Source: JADKCZ01 sp963786945 (GTDB taxonomy: Bacteria; Myxococcota; Myxococcia; Myxococcales; Anaeromyxobacteraceae). Taken from it: DNA of 64,000 nucleotides. The stretch spans positions 620,001-684,000 of the forward strand of contig CAWBAO010000004.1 of NCBI GenBank assembly GCA_963786945.1, in the 5' to 3' direction. A program made the translations under genes and the position numbers. Within the stretch, counting starts at the first letter, position 1, and the number at the start of each line of letters is the position of its first letter. Positions 56,735 to 64,000 of this stretch are shown one piece after another. A model generated the notes under the pieces. That model was given only the letters and a program-made list of their open reading frames with translations, did not search any database and was not told the DNA's origin.

Positions 56735-57364
56735 CTACGGGGCCAGCCGCGGCGCCTGGGGCCGCTCGCCGCCGGGGCCGAAGTCGAGCACCATCGCGCC
56801 CAGCCCGCCGGCGATGTGGAGCTTGAAGGGGCGCCCCACGAGCGGCGCGCCGGTCCACCGGAAGCGCACCCGGTAGACCACGTCGAACGGACCGACGTAG
56901 GGGAAGAGCTGGCGGATGGTGGCGTCGGTGGTGAGGGCGGAGACCTCCGACGCCGGCACGCGGACCTCGCCGTCGTCGAGCTCGAGGTGCCAGACGCTGG
57001 TCCTCGAGTCGAGGTCGTTGGCGCGCCGGTCGGCGGTGTAGACGGCGACCACGAACTCCTCGCCCTTGGCGGCCTCGGCCCTCCCCGTGGCGAGCGCCTG
57101 CTCGAGCTCGGCCTGGTTCCTGGCCTGCCACTCGGCCTGGCGGCGGATCCCCGCCTCCCGCACCGCGGGCGAGAACCAGGTGGCCGTGGCGTCGGCCCGG
57201 TGGACGAAGCCGTCGTAGAGCGAGGCCCGCCGGGAGGCCTGGTCGCGCAGCTCGCCCCAGTCGCCGGTGTCGGTCCCGGGCTGCGGGGCGCGGTGGAAGG
57301 GCACGCCCGCGCCGCACCCGGCCGCCAGCAGGGCCAGCGCGGCGGCGGCGACGAGGCGGCTCAT
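56735..57364 (-). CDS. Hypothetical lipoprotein
   Basis: A 209-residue lipoprotein (lipobox LAAGC). The mature part has a helical start (WGELRDQASRRASLYDGFVH, ATWFSPAVREAGIRRQAEWQ), a basic/acidic helix, and a beta-rich end with FVVAVYTADRRANDL and VVYRVRF. No family is recognised. The ATG overlaps the pyrE stop by four bases (ATGA), so it is translated with pyrE and belongs to the bactofilin operon; the link may be only transcriptional. Confidence 0.7.
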   Translation of the reverse strand: MSRLVAAAALALLAAGCGAGVPFHRAPQPGTDTGDWGELRDQASRRASLYDGFVHRADATATWFSPAVREAGIRRQAEWQARNQAELEQALATGRAEAAKGEEFVVAVYTADRRANDLDSRTSVWHLELDDGEVRVPASEVSALTTDATIRQLFPYVGPFDVVYRVRFRWTGAPLVGRPFKLHIAGGLGAMVLDFGPGGERPQAPRLAP

Positions 57365-57921
57365 GGCAGGAAGTCCTTGCGCGTGAAGAGCGGGCGGAGC
57401 GGCACGCCGGTGGCCTCGATGGCCTCGCGCCCGCCCTCCAGCCGGTCGACCAGGGCGAGGCAGGCCACCACCTCGAGCTGCTCGGCGCGGCACCGCTCGA
57501 TGGCCTTGAGCGCCGAGCCGCCGGTGGTCACCACGTCCTCGAGGACGATGACCCGGCTGCCGTCGGGGATGGTCCGGCGCCCCTCGATCCACTGCCCGGT
57601 GCCGTGCCCCTTGGGCTCCTTGCGGACGATGAAGGCGTCGACCGGGTGCCCCTCGAGGAAGCTGGTCAGGGCGATGGCGCTGGCGATGGGGTCGGCGCCC
57701 AGCGTCAGCCCGCCCACCCCGCGCACCAGCGGCTGCACGAGGAGCACCTCGGCCAGCAGGCAGCGGCCGATGAGGACGTGCCCCTCGGCGGTGAGCGCCG
57801 TCCGCTTGCAGTCGATGTAGAAGTCGCTCTCCTTGCCGGAGGCGAGGGTCACCTTGCGCCGCTCGAAGGAGAGCTGGCGGAGCAGCTCCAGCAGGCGGGC
57901 GCGGTCGGCGGCGAGGCTCAT
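57361..57921 (-). CDS. pyrE: Orotate phosphoribosyltransferase
   Basis: Forms orotidine 5'-phosphate from orotate and PRPP in pyrimidine synthesis. 186 residues. The N-terminal orotate-binding segment is FYIDCKRTAL, the lysine loop KEPKGHGTGQWIEG is present, and the PRPP motif is VIVLEDVVTTGGSA. The ATG overlaps the stop of the ParB-like gene. Confidence 0.94.
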   Translation of the reverse strand: MSLAADRARLLELLRQLSFERRKVTLASGKESDFYIDCKRTALTAEGHVLIGRCLLAEVLLVQPLVRGVGGLTLGADPIASAIALTSFLEGHPVDAFIVRKEPKGHGTGQWIEGRRTIPDGSRVIVLEDVVTTGGSALKAIERCRAEQLEVVACLALVDRLEGGREAIEATGVPLRPLFTRKDFLP

Positions 57922-58682
57922 CGGCGGGCTCCAGCGAGGTAGGCGTGCAGCTCGGCCAGGTAGCGGAGCTGCTCGAGGATCTGTCGGCGCCCATGCTCGG
58001 GCAGGTCGGCCCAGGCGTCCACCGCCAGGTCGAGGTCCTGCCCGACCGACCAGAGGCCGGTGGCCACCGACTCGGCCAGCTGCTCCGGGGTGACCTCCTC
58101 GGGCCCGTCCTCGGCGGCGGCGGCGCTGGCGGCGTCCTGCGCGGCGGGGTCGGGCGCCTGCTCCGGCGGCGGGCCGGGCGGCGCGCCCTGCAGGAAGGCG
58201 AGGAAGCGCTCGCGGAGCTCCGGCGCCACCGGGGCCCGGACCAGGGCCTCGTCGACCAGCTCCTCGGCCCAGCGGGCCGCGCCCAGGCCGGCCAGGCGGT
58301 CGCGCAGCGCCGCGAGCTCGGCCGGGCCGAGCGGCTCCCCCAGCAGCGCGGCGGCCAGCGCCATCGACCAGGCGTCCTCGTCGTCGAGCGCGGCGTGGAC
58401 CCGGGCCAGCACCCGCCCGCGGGCCAGCAGCCGGACCGCCGCCAGGCGGCGGAAGCCGGCCACCAGCTGGTAGCTCGGGCCGTCGGCGGCGCCGGCGCCG
58501 GGGAGGGGGCGCACCTCGACGGGGACCAGCTGGCCGAGGCGGGCGATCGAGCCGGCCAGCGCCGCCACGTCGCCCTCCGGCCGGAGCCGGAAGGTGGCGT
58601 CGGCGGAGATGGCCGCCAGCGGGACGAACTCGACGACGCCCGTGGCGTGGGCCGGTGCCGTGGTGCGCGGGACGAGCTCCAC
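57918..58682 (-). CDS. ParB/Srx-fold protein (PadC-like) in a bactofilin operon
   Basis: A 254-residue protein starting at GTG. Residues about 18-100 are a ParB/Srx domain: FVPLAAISADATFRLRP, LAGSIARLGQLVPVEVR and GFRRLAAVRLLA, the last corresponding to the CTP-binding GERR box. The remaining part is helical, with an acidic Ala-rich linker (about 165-200) and a conserved-looking end (LPEHGRRQILEQLRYLAELH). No clear DNA-binding HTH is evident. In Myxococcus a ParB-like protein, PadC, is encoded with bactofilins BacNOP and links them to ParA; this gene has the same neighbourhood. Confidence 0.75.
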   Translation of the reverse strand: MELVPRTTAPAHATGVVEFVPLAAISADATFRLRPEGDVAALAGSIARLGQLVPVEVRPLPGAGAADGPSYQLVAGFRRLAAVRLLARGRVLARVHAALDDEDAWSMALAAALLGEPLGPAELAALRDRLAGLGAARWAEELVDEALVRAPVAPELRERFLAFLQGAPPGPPPEQAPDPAAQDAASAAAAEDGPEEVTPEQLAESVATGLWSVGQDLDLAVDAWADLPEHGRRQILEQLRYLAELHAYLAGARR

Positions 58683-58694
58683 GGCGCGCCCGTC

Positions 58695-59243
58695 CTACTT
58701 CTTGGTCTTGACGATGACCTTGCGCTTGACCGCGCCCATGGCCACCGGGGCGGGCGGGGTCGAGGGGCGGGCCGGCTGGACGGCGGGCACCGCCTCGGCC
58801 TTCTTGGCCTCGGTCCGCTGCGGGGCGCGCGCCGGGGCGGCGGGCCGGAGGCTGGGGCGGGCCGGGGCCGCGCTGCGGGCCGGGGCCGCCTGCACGCGCC
58901 GCTCGCCGCCGACGTCCACCTCGCCCATGTCGATGCGCCCGCGGAAGCTGGCGCCGTCCACGATGATGACGCGCGGGGCGGCGATGTCGCCCACCATCCG
59001 CCCTTCCTTGGTGATCTCCACCGACTCGGTGGCGGTCACGTTGCCGACCACGATGCCGGCGATGATGCAGTTCTTGACCTGCACCTCCGCCTTGACCATG
59101 CCGGTGGGCTCGACCACGAGGGTGCGGGTGAGGGTCAGGGTCCCCTCGACGCGGCCGCGGACCGTCAGGTCCTCGTCACCGGCGAGGCTGCCGCTGATGA
59201 GGATCGACTCGCCGATGATGGTGGTGCCGTCAGTGGTGGCCAT
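58695..59243 (-). CDS. Bactofilin with basic C-terminal tail
   Basis: A polymer-forming cytoskeletal protein of 182 residues. The bactofilin core spans about residues 8-110: TTIIGESILISGSLAGDEDL, VEGTLTLTRTLVVEPTG, VVGNVTATESVEITKEGRM and IAAPRVIIVDGASFRG. The C-terminal 70 residues are Pro/Ala-rich with a final KRKVIVKTKK motif, as in several Myxococcus bactofilins. It lies 3 bases after the first bactofilin gene and 12 before the ParB-like gene. Confidence 0.93.
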   Translation of the reverse strand: MATTDGTTIIGESILISGSLAGDEDLTVRGRVEGTLTLTRTLVVEPTGMVKAEVQVKNCIIAGIVVGNVTATESVEITKEGRMVGDIAAPRVIIVDGASFRGRIDMGEVDVGGERRVQAAPARSAAPARPSLRPAAPARAPQRTEAKKAEAVPAVQPARPSTPPAPVAMGAVKRKVIVKTKK

Positions 59244-59246
59244 GGC

Positions 59247-59615
59247 TCACTTCCCCTTGCCTTCCTTGACGTCCATGTCCACGTTGCCCTTGAAGACCGC
59301 GCCGTCGGCGATGAGGATGCGCGGCGAGCGGATGTCGCCCACCACCTTGCAGTCGGTCTTGAGCTCGACCTTGTCGCTGGCGGCGATGTTCCCGGTCACC
59401 TGCCCGGACACCTCCACGTTGGCGGTCTCGATGTCGGCCTCGATCACGCCCGAGGACTCGACGTAGAGGCTCTCCTTCAGCGAGATGCGCCCCTTGACGG
59501 TGCCCTGGATGACCAGGTCCTCGTCACCCGAGATCTCGCCGTCGATGACGATCGAGCTCCCGATGACGGTGTGCGCGCCGCTGCGGGGCGCGCTCGCCTT
59601 TTCGATGCCTGCCAT
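59247..59615 (-). CDS. Bactofilin, short form
   Basis: A 122-residue bactofilin that is essentially the core alone: TVIGSSIVIDGEISGDEDL, VKGRISLKESLYVESSGVIE, VTGNIAASDKVELKTDCKVV and IRSPRILIADGAVFKG, with a short acidic/basic end. It is the first gene of an operon with a second bactofilin and a ParB-like protein. The two bactofilins could copolymerise. A promoter is seen upstream. Confidence 0.94.
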   Translation of the reverse strand: MAGIEKASAPRSGAHTVIGSSIVIDGEISGDEDLVIQGTVKGRISLKESLYVESSGVIEADIETANVEVSGQVTGNIAASDKVELKTDCKVVGDIRSPRILIADGAVFKGNVDMDVKEGKGK

Positions 59616-59701
59616 GGCCGTGGACTCCTCCAGGACTGCTTGGGCCCGGTGGCGACGGCGCGACGCGCGCCGGGACATCGCCGGACCGGGGAGAAAGGCT
59701 G

Positions 59702-59731
59702 AGAATACGGGGCCTTTCGGCGCGGCGTCAA
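59702..59731 (-). promoter_or_regulatory. Sigma-70-type promoter of the bactofilin operon
   Basis: On the minus strand TTGACG (59726-59731) and TATTCT (59702-59707) are 18 bases apart, about 90 bases before the first ATG. The -35 matches five of six and the -10 four of six consensus bases. Confidence 0.65.
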
Positions 59732-59737
59732 CGCCAA

Positions 59738-60601
59738 TCACCCGGCGCGCGCCGAGATCCACCCCACCGCCTCGCCGAGCGGCCGCTCGCGCCCGCGCTC
59801 GCTGAAGAGCTCGTGGCGGAACCCCTCGTAGATCACCAGCTTCTTGTCGCTGGCGCCGGCGGCCTCGAAGAAGCGGCGGCTCGCGGCCACGTCGCTGATC
59901 CGGTCGGCCGCGCCGGCCAGCACCAGCAGCGGGGCCGTGAAGCGGGCCGCGCCGTCCAGCACCTCGTGCTGGGCCGCCACCGAGGCGGTGAACCAGCGGG
60001 CGGTGGTGGCCGTGCCGCGCAGCGGGTCGCGGTCGATCCAGGCCTGCGCCTCCGGGTCGGCGGTGAGGGCGCTGGCCTGCACCCGGGCGCGCAGCGCGAA
60101 GCGAGGGACCGGGCCGCCCAGCAGCCTCGCCTTCCACCGGCTCCGCGGCGGCGCGTCGGGGCCGAAGCCGAGGAGCGGCGAGGCCAGGACGAAGCCGTCG
60201 ACCTGGCCGGCGTGGTCGAGCGCCCAGCGGGCGGCGATCAGCGACCCCTCGCCGTGGCCCACCACGAAGAGCCGGTGGGCCGCGCCGGCCCGCTGCGCCT
60301 GCAGGAAGGCCTCGGCGTCGGCCAGGTAGTCGGAGAAGGCGTCGATCGACCAGCGGCGGCCGTCCGACTGGCCGTGGCCGCGGAAGTCGACCAGCGCCAC
60401 GGTGAAGCCGGCGCGGACCAGGGCCCCGGCCAGCTCCGGGTAGCGCCCCGAGTGGTCGCCGCAGCCGTGGAAGACCGCCACCGTGGCGCGCGGGGTGGCC
60501 GGGCGGTAGCGCTGCCAGTAGAGCCGGGTGTGATCGCCGGAGTGGAGGAAGCCCTCGTCGTGGGCGGCCTCGGGCGCGGCGGGAAACGGCGGGACGCTCA
60601 T
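59738..60601 (-). CDS. Alpha/beta-hydrolase, monoacylglycerol-lipase-like, nucleophile Ser replaced by Gly
   Basis: A 287-residue protein of the MGL/lysophospholipase type: FHGCGDHSGRYPELA (HGxxxHSGRY), DFRGHGQSDG and GFVLASPLLG are diagnostic. The elbow normally GHSMGG reads GHGEGS here, so the catalytic serine position is Gly; the neighbouring serine two residues on would be out of register. The acid (AGAADRISD) and histidine (GFRHELF) are kept. Either a single A-to-G change (AGC to GGC) removed activity, or the protein uses a shifted nucleophile. It is separately transcribed from the bactofilin operon. Confidence 0.8.
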   Translation of the reverse strand: MSVPPFPAAPEAAHDEGFLHSGDHTRLYWQRYRPATPRATVAVFHGCGDHSGRYPELAGALVRAGFTVALVDFRGHGQSDGRRWSIDAFSDYLADAEAFLQAQRAGAAHRLFVVGHGEGSLIAARWALDHAGQVDGFVLASPLLGFGPDAPPRSRWKARLLGGPVPRFALRARVQASALTADPEAQAWIDRDPLRGTATTARWFTASVAAQHEVLDGAARFTAPLLVLAGAADRISDVAASRRFFEAAGASDKKLVIYEGFRHELFSERGRERPLGEAVGWISARAG

Positions 60602-60691
60602 GCTGCTGCGAACCTAGGGGCCAACCGGCGAGCCGTCAACCGCGGGTGCACGGGCGCCTGGGTCGGGCCGGGCCTGCCCCCGGGCGCGCCG

Positions 60692-62623
60692 TCACCGGGC
60701 CACGGGACCGGGCGGCGGCGCGGCCAGGCCGGAGAGCTTCCGCTCCAGCGAGGCGCGGAGCCGGAGCTGCTCGGCGGGCGGCTCGTCGCCCACGGTCCGG
60801 AGCGCCCCTCGCCAGGCCGTCGCGGCGTCGGCGCTGCGGCCCGCGGCGCGGTAGGCGTCCCCGAGGTGCTCGAGCACCGTCGGGTCCGGCCCCATGAGCC
60901 GCGCGGCCTGCTCCAGCAGGTCGACGGCGCGCGGGACGTCGCCCTTGCGAAGCATCAGCCAGCCGAGCGAGTCGACGATGTGGCCGCTGCGGGGAGACGC
61001 CTGCAGGGCCCGGCGCAGCAGCGCCTCGGCCTCGTCGAGCCGCACGCCCTGCTCGGCGTACTGGTAGCCGATGAAGTTGAGCGCCTCGACGTTCTCCGGA
61101 TCGAGCTGGAGCACCGCGCGCATCTGCTCCACCGCCTCGCCGCTCCGTCCGGCCTCCTCCAGCGTGGCCCCGAGCGCGTAGCGGAGCGCCGGGGAGGCGG
61201 GCTGGGCCTCGACGGCGCGCCGCAGCCCGGCCACCGCGTCGTCGGCGCGGCCCGCCCGGACCAGCGCCTCGGCCAGCGCCGGCTCGATCTCCAGCAGCGC
61301 CGCCTGGTCGCCGAGCCGGGCCCGATCGGCGCGCAGGCCGGCCAGCAGCTCCACCGCCTCCCCGGCCCGCCCGCTCCGGAGCAGCACGCCGGACCGCTGC
61401 GCGACCAGCCGGGGATCGCCGGGGCGCGCCGCCAGCGCCGGCGCCAGCGCCGAGAGCGCCTCCTCGTGCCGGCCGGCGCGCGAGAGGGCGTCGGCCAGGG
61501 CGGCCCGCGCCGAGAACCAGATCTCCCCGGCGTCCGGCGGCACCTCGCCGAGCACCGCGGCCGACTCCGGCCAGCGCCGCTGCTCCTGGAGCGCCAGCCC
61601 GGACACCAGCAGCAGCCGGGGCTCCCCGGGCGCCGCCGCCAGCCCCTCCCGCGCCTGCTGCAGGGCCTCCTCGGGCCGCCGCGCCTCGAGCCACTCGAGG
61701 GCGACGCGAAGCCGCGGCTCCGGCCCCTCGCCCGAGGCGCGCAGGTAGCGCCGGAACCACTCCGCCCCGATGGCGTCGTCCTCCTCCAGCAGCGCCAGCC
61801 GGCCCAGCCCGAGCAGGGCGTCGCCGTTCTCCGGGTCGAGCCGCAGCAGCGCCGCCCAGGCCTCGCGGGCCGGGGCCCGCCGGTGCAGCGCCTCCTCCGC
61901 CAGCGCCAGCAGGCGCCAGGCGTCGAGATCGCCGCGATCCAGCTCGACCGCCCGCCGCAGCGCCGGCCCGGCCCGGGCCACCTGGCCCCGGTCCAGCAGG
62001 GTGCGCCCCATGTCGCGGAAGCCGCCGCCGTCCGTGCCGACCGCCGCCACCGCCTCCTCCAGCGTGGTCGCGGCGCCGGCCGGGTCGCCCTCCTCCACCC
62101 GCAGGCCCGCCGCCAGCCGCCAGGCCTCGGGATCGCCAGGCTCGCCGGCGGCCGCGCGCGAGGCCTCGATGGCCATGGCGGCGCGCAGCTCGGCCTGGGC
62201 CGGCGGGAGCTGGCGGCGCGCCAGCAGGCCGCGCCCGAGCAGCAGGTGGGCCTGCGCCGCCGCCCGCCCGGCGCCGTCGCACGCCAGGGCCCGCCGCGCC
62301 TCGGCCTCGGCCGCGGCGGCCTGCCCCATGGACGCCAGCGCCTCGGCCAGGGCCACGCGCAGCTCGGCGCTGCCCTCGTCGAAGGCCAGCGCCAGCCTCA
62401 GCTCCTCGACCTCGAGCGGGGCGTCGCCGCGCAGCCCGGCCAGGCGCGCCTCGACGTAGTGGACGACCGCGCCGGGCGATGGGAAGCCGTCCGCCCCGTC
62501 CGCGGCGGCGGGGCAGGCCGGGACCTCGCCCGGGGGGGCGGCGCCGGCCGCGGTGGCGAGGGCGGCCAGGGCGAGGCTGGCGACGAGCCGTGGCGAGCCG
62601 GCGAGGTGCACGGTGGGGAGCAT
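60692..62623 (-). CDS. Exported tetratricopeptide-repeat protein
   Basis: A 643-residue protein with a signal peptide (SLALAALATAAGAA) from ATG 62623. The mature part is almost entirely TPR-like helices, perhaps 14-16 units, for example AWRLLALAEEALHRRAPARE, NVEALNFIGYQYAEQGVRLD and GHIVDSLGWLMLRKGDVPRA. The last two correspond to the conserved C-terminal TPRs of BepA/Tol-associated and myxobacterial outer-membrane TPR lipoproteins. It is probably a periplasmic scaffold. The partner is unknown. Divergent from the nitrilase gene. Confidence 0.85.
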   Translation of the reverse strand: MLPTVHLAGSPRLVASLALAALATAAGAAPPGEVPACPAAADGADGFPSPGAVVHYVEARLAGLRGDAPLEVEELRLALAFDEGSAELRVALAEALASMGQAAAAEAEARRALACDGAGRAAAQAHLLLGRGLLARRQLPPAQAELRAAMAIEASRAAAGEPGDPEAWRLAAGLRVEEGDPAGAATTLEEAVAAVGTDGGGFRDMGRTLLDRGQVARAGPALRRAVELDRGDLDAWRLLALAEEALHRRAPAREAWAALLRLDPENGDALLGLGRLALLEEDDAIGAEWFRRYLRASGEGPEPRLRVALEWLEARRPEEALQQAREGLAAAPGEPRLLLVSGLALQEQRRWPESAAVLGEVPPDAGEIWFSARAALADALSRAGRHEEALSALAPALAARPGDPRLVAQRSGVLLRSGRAGEAVELLAGLRADRARLGDQAALLEIEPALAEALVRAGRADDAVAGLRRAVEAQPASPALRYALGATLEEAGRSGEAVEQMRAVLQLDPENVEALNFIGYQYAEQGVRLDEAEALLRRALQASPRSGHIVDSLGWLMLRKGDVPRAVDLLEQAARLMGPDPTVLEHLGDAYRAAGRSADAATAWRGALRTVGDEPPAEQLRLRASLERKLSGLAAPPPGPVAR

Positions 62624-62722
62624 AATCACCGGCCCCGCCCCCGGCCAAACCCGCCCCGGGCCCTCGCGCTCGCCGGGGTTGGCGCCACCGGGGGAACCCC
62701 GGTTCGTGCTACATCGGCGGGC

Positions 62723-63535
62723 ATGGCTCCGCCCACCTTCCTCGTCGCCGCGGTGCAGATGACCTCCTCGACCGACCGGGCCCGCAACCTGGAGACCGCG
62801 GTCCGGCTCATCGAGGAGGCGGCCGATCTCGGCGCCCGCCTGATCGGCCTCCCCGAGAACTTCTCCTACATGGGGCCGCAGGAGGGGCTGCTCGAGGGGG
62901 CGGAGTCGCTGGACGGGCCCACCCTGGGCGCCATCCGCGAGGTGGCCCGGCGGCGCGCCGTCTACGTCATCGCCGGCTCCATCGCCGAGAAGGTGGCCGA
63001 CCCGAGGAAGACCGCCAACACCAGCGCGCTCATCGCCGACGACGGCTCGCTGGTGGCCGCCTACCGGAAGATCCACCTCTTCGACGTGAACATCCCGGAC
63101 GGCGCGCGCTACGCCGAGTCCGAGGTGGTGGCGGCCGGCGACCAGGCCATCATCGCCCCCACCCCGCTGGGCCGGATCGGCCTCACCATCTGCTACGACC
63201 TGCGCTTCCCCGAGCTCTACCGCAAGCTGGCGGGCTTCGGCGCCGCCATCCTCTCCATCCCGGCGGCCTTCACCCTCTTCACCGGCAAGGACCACTGGGA
63301 GGTGCTGCTGCGGGCTCGCGCCATCGAGAACCTGGCCTACGTGGTGGCGCCGGCGCAGGTGGGGACCCACTCGGCCAAGCGCCAGACCTTCGGCAACGCC
63401 ATGGTGATCGACCCGTGGGGCGTGGTGCTGGCCCGCTGCCCCGACGGCGAGGGGGTCTGCGTGGCGCCGTTCAGCCGGGCCCGGCTGGAGCGGGTGCGCC
63501 AGGAGCTGCCGGCGCTGAAGCACCGCAAGCTGTAG
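62723..63535 (+). CDS. Carbon-nitrogen hydrolase, Nit1-type (deaminated glutathione amidase-like)
   Basis: A 270-residue nitrilase-superfamily enzyme. The catalytic triad is visible: Glu in GLPENFSY, Lys in YRKIHLFDV and Cys in TICYDLRFPELYR. The DLRFPELYR and HLFDV boxes place it in the Nit1/NitFhit branch, which repairs deaminated glutathione. Whether this organism has glutathione cannot be decided here. The length is normal, and the start ATG directly precedes the conserved FLVAAVQM. Confidence 0.9.
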   Translation: MAPPTFLVAAVQMTSSTDRARNLETAVRLIEEAADLGARLIGLPENFSYMGPQEGLLEGAESLDGPTLGAIREVARRRAVYVIAGSIAEKVADPRKTANTSALIADDGSLVAAYRKIHLFDVNIPDGARYAESEVVAAGDQAIIAPTPLGRIGLTICYDLRFPELYRKLAGFGAAILSIPAAFTLFTGKDHWEVLLRARAIENLAYVVAPAQVGTHSAKRQTFGNAMVIDPWGVVLARCPDGEGVCVAPFSRARLERVRQELPALKHRKL

Positions 63536-63552
63536 GCGCCCCGGGCCGGCGC

Positions 63553-64000
63553 CTAGAAGGCGAACATGAGCCCGTAGGTGACCAGCAGCCCGTCGTTCGA
63601 GATGTCCCAGCTCTTCGACGAGCCGAAGTCGCTGACGTGGTTCTGCTGCACCTCGACCACCAGCATGGTGTGCTTGATGCCGGAGTCCCGCTCCAGCTCC
63701 CGCGACAGCGTGGTGTCGATGAAGTCGAGCACCAGCGCCAGCCCGCCGCCCCAGCCCCACCCGTTGGTGACGCCCTTCTCGACCTGCTTGCCGCCCGCGC
63801 CCGTCACCCACCAGTGGTCGCGCAGCAGGGCGATGCGGCCGTAGGGGACGAGCGGGACGCCCCACTCCTCCCAGACCAGGTCGAGCCGGTAGGTGACGTC
63901 GAGGCTGAGCGGCAGCATCTTGAAGGCGGTCTCCTCCTGGCTCGCCGTGCCGTCGTCGAAGATGCCGTGGCCCTTGGCGTTCAGGTAGCCGATGCCGCCC
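63553..64000 (-). CDS. Outer-membrane beta-barrel protein, 5' end missing
   Basis: The frame continues across the window edge. The visible ~149 C-terminal residues alternate polar and hydrophobic as in beta strands (LPLSLDVTYRLDLV, VPLVPYGRIALLRDHW, HTMLVVEVQQNHVSDFGS) and end in GLMFAF, a C-terminal phenylalanine as in Bam-assembled barrels. The pattern resembles the MXAN_2562-type outer-membrane barrel proteins of myxobacteria, but the assignment is weak without the N-terminus. Confidence 0.65.
   Translation of the reverse strand, partial: GGIGYLNAKGHGIFDDGTASQEETAFKMLPLSLDVTYRLDLVWEEWGVPLVPYGRIALLRDHWWVTGAGGKQVEKGVTNGWGWGGGLALVLDFIDTTLSRELERDSGIKHTMLVVEVQQNHVSDFGSSKSWDISNDGLLVTYGLMFAF

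Noticed and set aside
59813..62722. Long plus-strand frame upstream of and fused to the nitrilase
   Set aside because: Antisense to the alpha/beta-hydrolase and TPR genes; only the part from the ATG at 62723 has protein-like conservation.

Overview
The window is very GC-rich, densely coded DNA. Gene content points to a myxobacterium close to Anaeromyxobacter: two bactofilins followed by a ParB-like gene, sigma-54 and hybrid two-component proteins, many lipoproteins, multicopper-oxidase-like proteins and c-type cytochrome chemistry. The taxonomy is an inference from gene content and composition, not from a marker search.

Layout. 1-6.8 kb: an NlpC/P60-like lipoprotein (5' end outside the window), an M23 peptidase, a PP2C phosphatase, recN, a decayed HNH endonuclease gene and NAD kinase. 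6.8-13 kb: rarA and a YqiA-like esterase, then a signalling block on the minus strand (NtrC-type regulator, receiver-PAS-histidine kinase, receiver-GGDEF diguanylate cyclase). 13-19.4 kb: an ATP-grasp-like gene, PduO-type cobalamin adenosyltransferase, an SDR, an A-type Fe-S carrier, an MBL-fold hydrolase, fabI, mobA and a DsbA-family thiol oxidoreductase whose active site is UxxC, with an in-frame UGA followed by a SECIS-like hairpin. 19.5-21.3 kb: a DbpA-type DEAD-box helicase.

21.4-36.6 kb is the most striking region: one minus-strand cluster, probably an operon. In transcription order it encodes a small secreted basic peptide, two multicopper-oxidase-like proteins, a giant (~2,650-residue) exported protein with cupredoxin-like, Ig/cadherin-like, Cna-B-like and beta-helix parts, a small exported protein, a LolA-like lipoprotein, a SCO1/SenC copper chaperone and a cytochrome c fused to a periplasmic-binding-protein domain. 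It looks like a dedicated copper-dependent extracytoplasmic redox system. Substrate and function are not known from the sequence.

37-48.4 kb: an MFS exporter, a patatin-like phospholipase, RarD, a complete branched-chain amino-acid ABC transporter (livKHMGF), an OmpA-type lipoprotein, a PEGA protein and a lipoprotein made of three near-identical ~163-residue repeats. 48.4-52.4 kb is an accessory patch with broken toxin-antitoxin genes, a beta-helix protein and repeated tRNA-terminator modules, ending at a tRNA-Gly(GCC) gene. One copy of the module carries the tRNA 3' end, so an old integration at the tRNA is likely. 52.4-64 kb is housekeeping again: pgsA, a TPR-AIM24 protein, a lytic transglycosylase, nadB, the bactofilin/ParB-like/pyrE operon, hydrolases, a TPR protein, a nitrilase and the end of an outer-membrane protein.

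Single-base frameshifts occur in many otherwise intact genes (recN, mobA, the hypothetical at 24.6-25.2 kb, the giant gene twice, the first multicopper-oxidase gene, higA, the beta-helix gene). Most look like one extra base, so sequencing or assembly error is as likely as real decay. The HNH gene and the toxin remnants carry several lesions each and look truly dead.
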